Counted from the first letter of the stretch, positions 51,527-60,827 are shown. The stretch is DNA of 64,000 nucleotides from Actinoplanes lutulentus (GCF_003259845.1 NZ_QLMJ01000001.1:558001-622000); one strand, 5' to 3'. Program-made: numbers and translations. The notes: a model not told the origin generated them from the sequence alone.

Positions 51527-54514
51527 TTATCGCACGGCCAGTTCGGCCTGGCGCAGCACGATCCGGGTCGCCTGTTCGGGAGCCGCTCCGAGTGAGCTGA
51601 GCGTCTGGCGTACCCGGGAGACCGTGCGCCGCAGCGCGGCCGGGTCCCGGCGCTGGGTCTCCACCGCGAGCAGCAGGCGCATGGCGCGTTCGGCGTACGG
51701 CTCGGCGGCCATCGCGCGGCGGGCCAGGTCGGCGGCCGCCGTGGTGTCGCCCTGGGCCAGCCTCCGCTCCCCCAGGGTCAGCGCGGCCTCGGTCAGCTCG
51801 GCGAGCAGGGACACCGCTGTCGAGTCGGTCGTCGGCAGGTCCGTCAGAGGATCGCCGCGCCAGAGCCGCAGGGCCGCGCCGAGTGCGGCGTCGGCGGCCG
51901 CCGGGTCGCCGCGCTGTCTCGCCCGGCGTGCCTCGTCGAGGTGGTCGCGCAGTTCGGCCAGGTCCACGGTGAGTGCCGCCGAGCGGGCCAGCCGCACCCA
52001 GGAACGGTCGCATCGGAGGTGGTCCGGGCCGAGGGCCTGCCGGAGATAGGTGAGGGTGACGCGCAGGTTGCGGGCGGCCGCGGCCGGGTCCAGGTCGGGC
52101 CAGAGCAGGTCCATCAGGCGGTCGCGGTCCATCTCCTCGTGGGCGGCGAGCACGCTCAGCAGTTCCCGGACCCGGCGGCGGCGCAGCTCGACCGGGTTGC
52201 CGTCGACCACGACGCGCAGCGGACCGAGTACCTCGACCCGGGCATGCCCCGCCGCCTGCGCCGGAACCGCCGCGAGCAGCCGCCGGGCCCCGGCCACCAG
52301 AGCCGGCCGCGCATGATCAGCAAGCAGCGGGTGCAGCGCCTCGTGGGCTCGCCTGCCCAGGCGGTCGGCCAGCCATCGCATCAGCCGGCGGCCGAACGGG
52401 AGGCCTGCCGCTGTCGCGTGGGCGGCCAGCTCGACCGACCAGGGCAGCGGCAACGCGATCAGCACGGTCTCCGGTGTGACGTCGCCGGTCGACGTCAGCC
52501 GGCCGGCCCGGCCGGCCAGCAACAGGCGCACGGCCTCCCGGACCCGTTGATGCGCCGGCCCCAGCGGCTCCGCGTCCCACAGTTCTCGTGCCTGCGGTGA
52601 GAGCACATACGCGTACCCAAGAAAGCGCCGCAGATGCACCTGGGCGACCGGATCGTCGAGCGGGTGATCGGCGATGAAATCGGCGATCGCCGCGGTGGCA
52701 GCCTGTTCGTCGCCGTCCAGAACGGCACGGGCCGCGGAGGCGGTGGCCAGCATCGCGGCGTCCCGGGTGTCCGCGCCGAGGCCGCTCGCGTCCAGCTGCG
52801 CCGACACGTGATCGAGAGCGGAACGGTCGCCGAGGGAGGCGGCGACGACGGCCGCGAAGGCGAGGAAGTTGAAGCGGTACCGGTCGTTGGCATCGGATTC
52901 GGGCAGGTGGGCGGGGTGGCTCGCGTCGTGGGCCGCGGGCAGCAGGTCGCGGGGGTCGCCGGCCATCCAGCGGGCGAACTGCGGCATCCGGCGGACGTGG
53001 GCGTAGGGCGAGTCGGCCAGGTATTTCTGGGCGATCACCGCCGCCTCGTCGGCGCGTCCGGCGAGCAGCAGGAGATAGACGTGGAACCGTACGATGATCT
53101 TGCCGGGTTGTTGATCCACGTCGTCGGGCGGCAGGTCGTCGAGCAGCGCGAGGGCGTCGTCGATCGAGCCCATCAGCTCGAAGATCGCGCCACGCACGCC
53201 GGCCATGAGCAGCCGGAGCGTGGGTTCCCGCTCCGCGCCGGGAAGGTCGAGGGACTTCTGGAAGAGCGCGCCGAGCCGGTTCTCGTCGCCGCGGGCGTGC
53301 GCGGCGATCGTCGCGAGGCTCAACGCGATCGTCTTCACCCGCGGATCCTCGTGGTTCAGCGCCATGTCGTCGATGAACGCGTCGTCAGCACGCGACGCAT
53401 AGCGTGTGGCGGCGGTCAGCAGCCGCAACCCCGGCCGGTCGTGCATGACCTCCGGCACGGCGGCGAGCCATCGCACCCCGGTGTCCTGCGGAAACGTGGC
53501 AAGCGTCGACGCGACGAGCACCACCGACGCGCGGTCCAGCAGCGCGACGTCGCCGGCCGCGATCGCGATGCTGCCGGCGCGCAGGGCGTCACCGCGGTCC
53601 AGCAGCAGGTCGGCGGCGCGGGCCCGGACCGACGCGACCTGGTCGGCAGGCATCAGCCTGACCAGGGCATCGTTCCACAGCGGATGGGCGCGGAACTCCC
53701 CCTCGCCGAACCGGGACACCAGCGGGATCCGATCGAGTTCCAGGGGTACCGGCGCGAGTGCGCCCAGCGTGGCGATGTCGGCCGAGCCGAGGACCGCGAG
53801 GCAGAGCAGCGCGTCCCGGTCACCCGGTGAGAGGGCGCTGATCACCTCCTCCCACAGGTAGTCGCGGGCCACTCCGGCCGGTGCGGCCAGGGTGAGGCGT
53901 ACCAGGGCCGGCCATCCGCCGAGGCCGGCGACGTCGGCGGCGGGGCGTTCGGCGTGCCGGGCGGCCTGGCCGAGTTCGCCGGCGTCGAACGCGAGGTCGG
54001 CTTCGAGCACACCGTCGAGCAGGTCGGCGGCGTGCAGGCGTGCCGACGGCAGCCGGCGACCGCTCAGCACCAGGTGCGCGCCGGGCGGCAGGCCGGTCAC
54101 CAGGTCGGTGATCAGGCGCTGCCCGGACGAGCCGGGCGGGATCTCGTGGCAGTCGTCGAGGATCAGGCACGTCTCGATCGGCGAGGCGGACCGCAGCGCC
54201 TCCAGCACCGCGTCGAGCGGGCTCACCGCCGGGGTGTCGACGGCGAACGCGCGGCAGATCGCGGCGGCCAGCCGGCGGGCGTCCTCGTCGCCGGGTTCGC
54301 AGGTCACCCACGCTTCCAGGCCCCGCGGGTCGGCGGCGTGCAGGCGTGTCGCCTGGGCCAGCGCGGTGGATTTGCCGAACCCGGGACCGGCCACGACGGT
54401 GGTGACCGGCACGTCCCAGCGCGCGGCGAGGCGGTCGATCAGGCGGGTACGCAGGATCTCGCCGCTGATCGCCCGTGGTGGCCCGCCGGGAAGTCGCACT
54501 CCCCCATCAGGCAT
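51527..54514 (-). CDS. large regulator: N-terminal STAND NTPase with C-terminal SARP (OmpR-HTH + BTAD)
   Basis: A 995-residue transcriptional regulator. Walker A GPGFGKST is at residues 43-50 and a Walker B-like LILDDCHE near 113; a MalT-type NTPase and a long TPR-like helical region fill to about 750. From about 757 the SARP module starts: VEVLGPLRVVVDGNPVELRR, LMDLLWPDLDPAAAARNLRV, then a BTAD domain (LAELRDHLDEARRARQRGDP, AYGERAM-like PYAERAMRLLLAVE). In AfsR-type proteins the SARP part is at the N-terminus; here the order is reversed. ATG 54514 (or TTG 54535). It likely activates the divergent gene. Confidence 0.9.
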   Translation of the reverse strand: MPDGGVRLPGGPPRAISGEILRTRLIDRLAARWDVPVTTVVAGPGFGKSTALAQATRLHAADPRGLEAWVTCEPGDEDARRLAAAICRAFAVDTPAVSPLDAVLEALRSASPIETCLILDDCHEIPPGSSGQRLITDLVTGLPPGAHLVLSGRRLPSARLHAADLLDGVLEADLAFDAGELGQAARHAERPAADVAGLGGWPALVRLTLAAPAGVARDYLWEEVISALSPGDRDALLCLAVLGSADIATLGALAPVPLELDRIPLVSRFGEGEFRAHPLWNDALVRLMPADQVASVRARAADLLLDRGDALRAGSIAIAAGDVALLDRASVVLVASTLATFPQDTGVRWLAAVPEVMHDRPGLRLLTAATRYASRADDAFIDDMALNHEDPRVKTIALSLATIAAHARGDENRLGALFQKSLDLPGAEREPTLRLLMAGVRGAIFELMGSIDDALALLDDLPPDDVDQQPGKIIVRFHVYLLLLAGRADEAAVIAQKYLADSPYAHVRRMPQFARWMAGDPRDLLPAAHDASHPAHLPESDANDRYRFNFLAFAAVVAASLGDRSALDHVSAQLDASGLGADTRDAAMLATASAARAVLDGDEQAATAAIADFIADHPLDDPVAQVHLRRFLGYAYVLSPQARELWDAEPLGPAHQRVREAVRLLLAGRAGRLTSTGDVTPETVLIALPLPWSVELAAHATAAGLPFGRRLMRWLADRLGRRAHEALHPLLADHARPALVAGARRLLAAVPAQAAGHARVEVLGPLRVVVDGNPVELRRRRVRELLSVLAAHEEMDRDRLMDLLWPDLDPAAAARNLRVTLTYLRQALGPDHLRCDRSWVRLARSAALTVDLAELRDHLDEARRARQRGDPAAADAALGAALRLWRGDPLTDLPTTDSTAVSLLAELTEAALTLGERRLAQGDTTAAADLARRAMAAEPYAERAMRLLLAVETQRRDPAALRRTVSRVRQTLSSLGAAPEQATRIVLRQAELAVR

Positions 54515-54568
54515 CCGACGAGTGCCGCAGGACAACGGACGAGTCGCTTAGGCGACTGACGGGTCATG

Positions 54569-54587
54569 GCTAACGGACCGCTAACGG
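54569..54587 (+). promoter_or_regulatory. 11-bp-spaced direct repeats upstream of the 230-aa gene
   Basis: GCTAACGG occurs at 54569-54576 and again at 54580-54587, exactly one helical turn (11 bp) apart, with a weaker CTGACGG at 54556. SARP proteins bind heptamer direct repeats with 11-bp periodicity, so this is a candidate site for the adjacent regulator. A 6-bp-stem hairpin (AGTCGC-TTAG-GCGACT) lies just upstream. Confidence 0.5.
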
Positions 54588-54629
54588 CGGCTGGCGAAGC
54601 TCGGCGCATCCCATCAACTGGAGGTAGAG

Positions 54630-55322
54630 ATGTCCGAGTCACGCGTCGCCAAGCACACCTTCGTCTACAACGGCGAGAGGTACTTCCGGGACAAGTCGGA
54701 AGACATCGTGATGTGCTCCTACGGCGAGAAAGAGGACCCGCTGGGCACGAAGGCCAGCCTGAACGTCACCGACCACGTCGAGCGGGCGCTGCTCAAGGGC
54801 CGGGTCCACTACGTCACCACCGCGGACGTGGAGTGGGAGCGCCAGGCCAAGGCCGAGGTCGAGGCCGACGGCGGCCTGAAGTACTTCACCGCCGCCGCGT
54901 CGGGGACGGCGTCGTTCTCGTACGAGCGGGCCAAGACGGCGAAGCTCAAGCTGGCCAAGTTCGTGATCGACGAGGGTCCGCTGCAGGAGCTGCTCAACAA
55001 GGACGCCGGGAAGGCGCGGAAGTTCCTCGCGCAGGAGGGCGGTGACGGCCGGATCGTCTCGACGATCTGGGTGGTCGTCGAGGCCGTGATCGCCGAGTCG
55101 TTCGCGGCGGCCGGCAAGTCCACCGGCGCGATCGAGGCCGAGGTGCTGTCCGCGACCAAGATGCGGCTCACCGTGAAGAAGTCGGGCAGCGCCAGCGGCA
55201 GCACGACGATCATCTGGGAGCCGGGCACCACGTTCGCGTACCTGATGCACAAGGTCGGCAAGTGGAACAAGGGCAAGACCCAGGTCGACGAACTGGTCAT
55301 CGACGCCAAGGGGCTCAACTGA
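54630..55322 (+). CDS. hypothetical cytosolic protein
   Basis: A 230-residue Lys/Glu-rich protein with no signal peptide or membrane helix. It is beta-rich at the start (VAKHTFVYNGERYFRDKSED, VHYVTTADVEWER) with a central SFSYERAKTAKLKLAKFVID helix and a beta-rich end (TTIIWEPGTTFAYLMHKVGK). No family is recognised. ATG 54630 has GGAGGT at 54620-54625. The regulator transcribed divergently and the repeat in its promoter suggest regulated expression. Confidence 0.8.
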   Translation: MSESRVAKHTFVYNGERYFRDKSEDIVMCSYGEKEDPLGTKASLNVTDHVERALLKGRVHYVTTADVEWERQAKAEVEADGGLKYFTAAASGTASFSYERAKTAKLKLAKFVIDEGPLQELLNKDAGKARKFLAQEGGDGRIVSTIWVVVEAVIAESFAAAGKSTGAIEAEVLSATKMRLTVKKSGSASGSTTIIWEPGTTFAYLMHKVGKWNKGKTQVDELVIDAKGLN

Positions 55323-55328
55323 TCCACG

Positions 55329-55365
55329 CGGCCGCGCCGAGCCCTTAGCGGGCTCGGCGCGGCCG
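55329..55365. terminator. 16-bp-stem bidirectional terminator
   Basis: Perfect arms of 16 bp (55329-55344 and 55350-55365) with a 5-nt loop lie between two convergent genes (stops at 55322 and 55370), so the hairpin can serve both. Confidence 0.85.
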
Positions 55366-55369
55366 CCGG

Positions 55370-56671
55370 TCAGTTGTCGTCGATCTCGATGCTGACCCGG
55401 TGCTCGCTGGACTTCCAGGCGGGCACCGGCAGATAGGTGTAGCCGTCGCCGCGGGACTTCGCGACGATCGAGACCGTCCGGCCGGCCGGGATGTAGTAAT
55501 CGATTCCGGTCATGAAGGTGATGGCGAAGAACTCCGGCAGCGGCGCGGTCAGATCGGTGACCGCGTCGCTGCCGTTGTCGAAGGCGAAAACGCCGATCAC
55601 CCGCTTGGTCCGGGGCGCGTTGGCGGCGTTCAGGATGTTGCGGCCGTTCACGTACAGGCTGTCGCCCTCGGCACCCCACCACTCCTTCTGGCGCTGGAAC
55701 GTCAGGGCCGTGTGCCGGTCGCTGGTGTCCACCAGGGCGCCGATGCCTTCGCCCGGATTGCTGGTGAGCAGGCGTACGAAGGTGTCGGTGCGCTGGAACG
55801 GCTCGAAGTAGAAGTGGTGCACGGCCTGTCCGGGGCGGACCAGCGCCAGCTCGTACCGTGCCCGGGGGTTGATCGGGATCGGCGCGAAGGCGCCGTCGGC
55901 GCCGACCGCCCGCACGTGCGCGGGTCGCTTCGCCAGGCGGCTCCCGTTCAACGGATTGAGTGGGTACGCCTCAACGGTCGCACCCGCCACACCGGCGTTG
56001 CTCGGGAACAGGACGGCCCGGCCGGAGATCTGCGGATGCCGATCGGCCGCGACTTTCACGGTACGCGGATCGCGGCCGGTGAAGAACCGGTAGAACGCCC
56101 GGAACGTCTCCGCGGACGAGACCGTCTGGGTGTGCGACTGGTCCGGGAGCGCGACGTTGGTGGCGCCGGTGACGGTCCGGGCCGGGTCGCCCTCACCCCA
56201 GATCGCCAGGGTGGGCACCCCGCCGGGCAGCGCGGTGGCGGTACGCCCGTCGAGGTTGACGTAGTGGGCGACCCGGGCGGCCCGCGCGGGCGAGCTGTTC
56301 AGGTATCCCTGGATCACGAACGTGCCCAGCGAGTGCGCCAGCAGGTCGACCCGGTCGGCGCCGGACGCGGTGAGCAGCCGGTCGATGCGCGCGTCGAGGC
56401 CGGCGTAGATCTGCGGCAGGATCGTCGCCACGTTCGGCGAGTCGTACTCGTGTGCCTCGATGAATTTGGCCGGGTAGCCGTTGGTGGCGAGGCGTTTGGC
56501 CTGGGTACGGAACTGCATGGCGGAGCCGGCGCTGCCGTGGACGAAGACGACCGGCCTCGGGTTTTCCCGCGAGTGCTGGCTTTCCTGCGCGGCGGCTGGA
56601 GCGGACAGGCCACCGGCGCCGAGGACGACACCGGTGAGCAGGGCGAACAGTTTTCGGCGGGGTATCAACAC
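55370..56671 (-). CDS. secreted lipase-like alpha/beta-hydrolase with C-terminal beta domains
   Basis: A 433-residue exported protein. It has a signal peptide (RRKLFALLTGVVLGAGGLSA), oxyanion PVVFVHGSAGSAMQF, nucleophile LLAHSLGTFVIQG, acid in WGEGDPARTV and His in ALPDQSHTQTV. After about residue 225 come two beta-sandwich units (GRAVLFPSNAGVAGATVEAY; DSLYVNGRNILNAANAPRT) like the AFL-type lipase C-terminal domain. GTG 56671 has GGGAGGG 4 bp upstream. Probably acts on lipids or esters outside the cell. Confidence 0.85.
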   Translation of the reverse strand: MLIPRRKLFALLTGVVLGAGGLSAPAAAQESQHSRENPRPVVFVHGSAGSAMQFRTQAKRLATNGYPAKFIEAHEYDSPNVATILPQIYAGLDARIDRLLTASGADRVDLLAHSLGTFVIQGYLNSSPARAARVAHYVNLDGRTATALPGGVPTLAIWGEGDPARTVTGATNVALPDQSHTQTVSSAETFRAFYRFFTGRDPRTVKVAADRHPQISGRAVLFPSNAGVAGATVEAYPLNPLNGSRLAKRPAHVRAVGADGAFAPIPINPRARYELALVRPGQAVHHFYFEPFQRTDTFVRLLTSNPGEGIGALVDTSDRHTALTFQRQKEWWGAEGDSLYVNGRNILNAANAPRTKRVIGVFAFDNGSDAVTDLTAPLPEFFAITFMTGIDYYIPAGRTVSIVAKSRGDGYTYLPVPAWKSSEHRVSIEIDDN

Positions 56672-56728
56672 TGACCCTCCCGATTGATGACGGTGGTTAT
56701 CGCACTCTAGGTGCAAAAACCTCCGGCG

Positions 56729-57544
56729 TCACCCGAAGCGGCCGTTCACGTAATCGGCGGTCCGCGGGTCGACCGGCGCGCCGAACATCTGGGTCGTGTC
56801 GCCGGCCTCGACGATGTGGCCGGGCGTGCCCTGCTCGGCCAGGAAGAACGCGCACTGCTGGGACACCCGGGCGGCCTGCTGCATGTTGTGCGTGACGATC
56901 ACGATGGTGACCTCGGAGGCCAGCTCGGTGATCGTCTCCTCGATGCGGCGGGTCGAGGTCGGGTCGAGCGCCGAACACGGCTCGTCCATCAGCAGCACCT
57001 CGGGCCGGACCGCGAGCGAGCGGGCGATGCAGAGCCGCTGCTGCTGACCGCCGGAGAGGGCGCCGCCGGGCTGCCGGAGCCGGTCGCGGACCTCTTTCCA
57101 CAGGCCGGCGCGGGTGAGGCTCTCCTCGACGAGCAGGTCCCGGCCGGACCGGGAGACCCGGGTGCCGGTGAGCTTCAGGCCGGCGACCACGTTGTCGTAG
57201 ATCGACATGGCCGGGAACGGGTTCGGCTTCTGGAACACCATGCCGATCCGGCGGCGGGCCTCGGTGACCTTCACGCCGGTGTCGTAGATGTCGGCGCCGT
57301 CGAGGCGTACCTCGCCGGCCAGCGAGGCGCTGGGCACCAGCTCGTGCATCCGGTTCAGGATCCGCAGGAACGTGGACTTGCCGCAGCCGGAGGGGCCGAT
57401 CAGCGCCGTCACCATGCGCGCGGGCATGGCGAGCGAGACCCGGTCGAGGACCTTGCGATCGCCGAACCAGGCGGAGATCGCGTGCGCTTCGAGGGCGGGC
57501 GCGCCGAAGCCCGCAGGCAGCGGCATGAGGGCTGTTTCGGTCAT
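56729..57544 (-). CDS. pstB: PstB, phosphate ABC transporter ATP-binding protein
   Basis: ATPase subunit, 271 residues. Walker [21 protein letters not shown] is preceded by [28 protein letters not shown] is diagnostic of PstB. Signature [16 protein letters not shown], Walker [15 protein letters not shown] and switch His in [15 protein letters not shown] are all intact. ATG 57544. No pstC or pstA permease lies adjacent; they may be upstream beyond the window or elsewhere. Just upstream is the pseudo-sortase gene (15-bp gap). Confidence 0.95.
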   Translation of the reverse strand: MTETALMPLPAGFGAPALEAHAISAWFGDRKVLDRVSLAMPARMVTALIGPSGCGKSTFLRILNRMHELVPSASLAGEVRLDGADIYDTGVKVTEARRRIGMVFQKPNPFPAMSIYDNVVAGLKLTGTRVSRSGRDLLVEESLTRAGLWKEVRDRLRQPGGALSGGQQQRLCIARSLAVRPEVLLMDEPCSALDPTSTRRIEETITELASEVTIVIVTHNMQQAARVSQQCAFFLAEQGTPGHIVEAGDTTQMFGAPVDPRTADYVNGRFG

Positions 57545-57559
57545 CGTTATCTCCAGGCG

Positions 57560-58486
57560 TCAGAGCAGGTTCGGAAGCAGGCGGGCGGCTTCGCCCGCCA
57601 CGAGAAGACCAAGAAGACCGAGTACGGGAAGACCGATCAGCCACGCGTGCCAGGGACTCAGCCGTTGCCGGATCCACGCGACACCGAGGCTCGCCGCGAC
57701 CAGCAGCTGACCCCAGAGCACGAGCGGGACCAGTGCGATCGGGTCGATCGCCATGACCTGCTCCGGTTTCGGCAGCAGCGGCGACGAGATCGCGAGCGGC
57801 GGCGTCTGCTGCACCGTGGACTTCAGGTCGGCGTCGACACGCAGCACGTCGCTGGGCAGGTACGCGCCACCGTCGGCGGTCGTCAGCGTGAGCCGGCCGG
57901 CCCCGGCGGCCGGTGCGGGCGGCTGGGGTTCGCCGGCCCGGCGTACGCCGATCACCTCGTACACGTGCTCGCCCTGACCGGTGATGACCGTGATCCGGTC
58001 GCCGCCGGCCAGCTCGGCGATGCGGGCGAACGGTCCGCCGTACGCGGCCCGGCGGCCCATCAGGACGCTGGCACCGGCCTGGCCGGGCAGGACCGTGTCC
58101 CGCCGGTGACCGGGTCCGTCGGCCAGGACGTTGCCGGCGGTGCCCTCGAAGACGATCTCGTTCACGTTGATGGCCGGGATGTCCAGGATCGCGATCGCGG
58201 TTCCCGAGGCGAGCGCGTTGCCGTCCACGCCGACGTGCGTGATCGGTGCGGTCGCCAGGGCCAGCTCGGACCGGAAGTTCGCGTAGGCGACCTTCTGCGC
58301 GCGGTCGTGACTGAGTGCCCCGAGGACTGTGAGCTGGGCGGCGAATCCGAGCAGGGCGGCCGCGAGGATGGTCAGGGCGGCGCCGGTTACGCGTACCGAA
58401 AAGGAACCGGGAAGCGGACCGGCCGGCTCGCGCCGCGGGGGTGGTGACGGTGGCGCCGGCGTGGCCGGCGCCACCGGAGCGGTCAT
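57560..58486 (-). CDS. sortase-fold membrane protein lacking catalytic His and Cys
   Basis: A 308-residue protein. A Pro-rich cytosolic leader is followed by one membrane helix (ALTILAAALLGFAAQLTVL), then a sortase domain at about 65-220: AILDIPAINVNEIVFEGTAG, GPGHRRDTVLPGQAGASVL, GRRAAYGGPFARIAELAGGD, RLTLTTADGG. In active sortases the third block starts GHR (catalytic His) and the last is LTLTTC (Cys); here they are GRR and TTA. Two to three C-terminal helices follow. ATG 58486 overlaps the previous stop as ATGA; ATG 58495 is an alternative. Likely a non-catalytic scaffold or a redefined enzyme. Confidence 0.82.
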   Translation of the reverse strand: MTAPVAPATPAPPSPPPRREPAGPLPGSFSVRVTGAALTILAAALLGFAAQLTVLGALSHDRAQKVAYANFRSELALATAPITHVGVDGNALASGTAIAILDIPAINVNEIVFEGTAGNVLADGPGHRRDTVLPGQAGASVLMGRRAAYGGPFARIAELAGGDRITVITGQGEHVYEVIGVRRAGEPQPPAPAAGAGRLTLTTADGGAYLPSDVLRVDADLKSTVQQTPPLAISSPLLPKPEQVMAIDPIALVPLVLWGQLLVAASLGVAWIRQRLSPWHAWLIGLPVLGLLGLLVAGEAARLLPNLL

Positions 58487-59283
58487 CGTCGCCATGGGGT
58501 GGTGTCCGGGGCGGGGCGGCCGAGCGCGACGAGCATGAAGCCGCCGGCCAGGAGCATGAGGCCGACCATCACGATGCCGCCGGCGGGCGGTCCGGTGATC
58601 GGCAAGGTGGCCGCGACCGGCGTCGGGGTGAAGGTGGCGGCCGGGCTGTGGGTGGTGCCGGTATCCACCGACGGTGTCGGGCTGGGGCTCGCACTCTCGC
58701 TCGGGCTCGCGCTCTCCGACACGGACGGGCTGGCTGAGGGTGACTCGCTCGGTGTCTCGGACGGTGATGCGCTCGCGCTGACCGAGACCGAGACCGACGG
58801 TGACGCGGACGTCGACGGGGTCGTGCCGGTGACGAACGTGGTCGGCGTGGTGAACGTGACGCCGCCGGTGAAGCTGGCGAACCTTTCGAGCGAGAAGTCG
58901 TCGACGCAGTAGACGGTGATCAGGTAGTCGCCGGCGACGATGGTGGTGCCCAGGTCGGTGGCGGCGTCCTTGAAACTGCTCTCCAGCTGGACGTCGAAGG
59001 CGTCGGTGGTGGAGAAGCCGACGTCCTGAGTCGCGGTGATCACCGAGCCCTCGGCGAACGCGCCCGGGCCGGTCAGGTACGCGTTGTACCGGTTGCTGGT
59101 GGCCGGGCAGGGTCCCGAGGTACGGACCTCGGGGGCCTCCACGTCGGTACCGGTGGCACGGTCGAAGGTGAGGGTCCCGGGCGTCTCGGCGGCGCTGGCC
59201 GGCAGCGCCAGGCCGGCCGTCATGGTGGCGGCGCCGAGGATGAGCGCGGCCGAGCCGAGCCGGGCGCGGGCGGTGCGGAGCAT
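58483..59283 (-). CDS. LPxTG-type surface protein with a Cys-containing module and Ser/Pro stalk
   Basis: A 266-residue exported protein. It has a signal peptide (RARLGSAALILGAATMTAGL), then a module of about 115 residues (TSGPCPATSNRYNAYLTGPG to YCVDDFSLERFASFTGGVTF) that recurs in two neighbouring genes. A Ser/Pro/Thr/Glu-rich stalk at 150-215 precedes the sorting signal LPITG, a hydrophobic helix (IVMVGLMLLAGGFMLVALG) and a basic tail. ATG 59283 has GGAAGGGA 6 bp upstream. The adjacent sortase homologue appears catalytically dead, so another sortase must anchor it if it is anchored. Confidence 0.85.
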   Translation of the reverse strand: MLRTARARLGSAALILGAATMTAGLALPASAAETPGTLTFDRATGTDVEAPEVRTSGPCPATSNRYNAYLTGPGAFAEGSVITATQDVGFSTTDAFDVQLESSFKDAATDLGTTIVAGDYLITVYCVDDFSLERFASFTGGVTFTTPTTFVTGTTPSTSASPSVSVSVSASASPSETPSESPSASPSVSESASPSESASPSPTPSVDTGTTHSPAATFTPTPVAATLPITGPPAGGIVMVGLMLLAGGFMLVALGRPAPDTTPWRR

Positions 59284-59303
59284 GCGGGTTCCCTTCCAGG
59301 AGG

Positions 59304-59828
59304 TCACGGACGTCGGCGTCCGAAGCGGCGCCCGGCCTCGAAGGAGAGCAGGACGGTGGCGATGCCGGCGGCGATCCAGCCGGTGGGGTTCTTCCCAGCA
59401 GGGGTCTTTTCTGCAGGGGTCTTTTCTGCAGGCTGCGGAACATCAGCGGCGCCGCTGACGAATGCGGTCGGGCTGGTGAAGGTGAGCGCGCCGGTGAACT
59501 CGGCGAACACCTCGCCGGTGAAGCCGTCGGTGCAGAACACCGAGACGTCGTAACGGCCGGTCAGCGTGGTGTGGTTGTCGGCCGCGAAGTCCTTCATCGT
59601 CTGGGCGAAGTAGACGTCGAAGCCGCTGGTCCGCGACATCCCGGCCGCCGTCGGCGCGGTGACGATCTGCCCGTCGGCGGGGAACCCGTGCCCGCGCGCG
59701 ACGGCATGGAAGCTGTCGGCGGGCGCGGGACAACCGGCCGACGTCGTCATCACGATCGCCGCGGTGTCGATGCTGGCCGCCGGAGTGAAAACGAGGGTTC
59801 CGGCCAGGGCCAGCTCAGCCAGCAACAT
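59304..59828 (-). CDS. membrane-anchored paralogue of the Cys-module surface protein
   Basis: A 174-residue protein carrying the same module as its neighbours (TSAGCPAPADSFHAVARGHG to FCTDGFTGEVFAEFTGALTF, ending SPTAFVSG). It has EKTPAEKTPAGK repeats, then a C-terminal helix (GWIAAGIATVLLSFEAG) and an RRFGRRRP tail. There is no LPxTG. The N-terminus is short and only weakly signal-like (LLAELALAGTLVFTPAAS). ATG 59828 overlaps the DUF916 gene stop by 14 bp. Confidence 0.75.
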   Translation of the reverse strand: MLLAELALAGTLVFTPAASIDTAAIVMTTSAGCPAPADSFHAVARGHGFPADGQIVTAPTAAGMSRTSGFDVYFAQTMKDFAADNHTTLTGRYDVSVFCTDGFTGEVFAEFTGALTFTSPTAFVSGAADVPQPAEKTPAEKTPAGKNPTGWIAAGIATVLLSFEAGRRFGRRRP

Positions 59829-60798
59829 GCCCGGTCCGGCGGCGGCGCCGCAGGTAGAGGCCGCCGGTGATCAGCAGGGCGAGCCCGGCCACGATGCCGA
59901 GCAGGATCCACGGGACGGCCCAGAAGCCGCGTTCCCGGGTGACCGCGCTGAGCGCCAGCTTCTGGTCGCCGGCCTGGGGCAGCGGGTCGGCGTGCACGGC
60001 GCCGGTCAGCCAGACGGCGGGCAGCGCGCCGTTGATCTCGGCGGTGATGGTCACCTCGTCGCCGGGCAGGATCTCCGGGACGTCGGCGACGCCGGTGGCT
60101 TTGCGTTCACCACCCCACAGCGTGCGAACCGTGACCTCTTGGCCGGCGCCGAGACGGACGTTGCCGGTGTTGCGTACCCGGTAGGTCAGGGTCGTGCGGC
60201 CGGAGCGCAGCGGGTTGCCGTTCGGGTGGTACGTCGCGGTCAGCTTCTCGACCGTGAGCCGTGGTTCGAGAGCGCCGCTGATCCGCAGGTAGACGCGGGT
60301 GCCGACACGCTGGTCGACGGCGACCTGGTTGCCCTTGGCGTCCTTCTGCGTGGTGGCGAGCGACGCGACGATGCCGGCGCTGTGGTCGCCGGGGGTGGCG
60401 GTCGCCGGAACGGTGAGGGTGAACGGGACGACGACGCGGCCACGAGCGGGCACGTCGACCGAGCCGCGCGAGATCTTCAGCCAGGAGCCGGCATCGTCGG
60501 ACCTGCCACCGGCGGCGAGCACGTCGAAACCGCCGGTCGGGGTGGTGAAGGCGTCGCTGGCGTACACCTTGAGCCGGATCGGTGCGGTGCCGGCGTTGGA
60601 GATCTCCACCTGATCCTGGAAGACACCGCCGGGGGTGGCCGCGTAGGAGAAGGTGGGCCGGTCGTCGGGGGCGTCCTTGCCGGTGGGCCGGACGCCGAAG
60701 GTGGCCCGGCCGTTGCCGCTGCTGGGCGCTGCTGCGGCCGGGGCGACCATACCCAGTCCGATGAGGATGCCGAGCACTGCCGAAGCCGCACGCCGCAT
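59815..60798 (-). CDS. DUF916/WxL-interacting-type cell-surface protein
   Basis: A 327-residue exported protein. It has a signal peptide (RRAASAVLGILIGLGMVAPA), then two Ig-like domains of the WxLIP (DUF916) type: FSYAATPGGVFQDQVEISNA, IRLKVYASDAFTTPTGGFDV, ARGRVVVPFTLTVPATATPG; and a second with TYRVRNTGNVRLGAGQEVTV. A C-terminal helix (WILLGIVAGLALLITGGLYL) and Arg-rich tail anchor it. In Firmicutes such proteins hold WxL-domain proteins on the wall; here it lies next to a WxL-like protein. Confidence 0.88.
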   Translation of the reverse strand: MRRAASAVLGILIGLGMVAPAAAAPSSGNGRATFGVRPTGKDAPDDRPTFSYAATPGGVFQDQVEISNAGTAPIRLKVYASDAFTTPTGGFDVLAAGGRSDDAGSWLKISRGSVDVPARGRVVVPFTLTVPATATPGDHSAGIVASLATTQKDAKGNQVAVDQRVGTRVYLRISGALEPRLTVEKLTATYHPNGNPLRSGRTTLTYRVRNTGNVRLGAGQEVTVRTLWGGERKATGVADVPEILPGDEVTITAEINGALPAVWLTGAVHADPLPQAGDQKLALSAVTRERGFWAVPWILLGIVAGLALLITGGLYLRRRRRTGHVAG

Positions 60799-60827
60799 GG
60801 GAAACCGTCCTAGCGAAGAAGTGGGGT

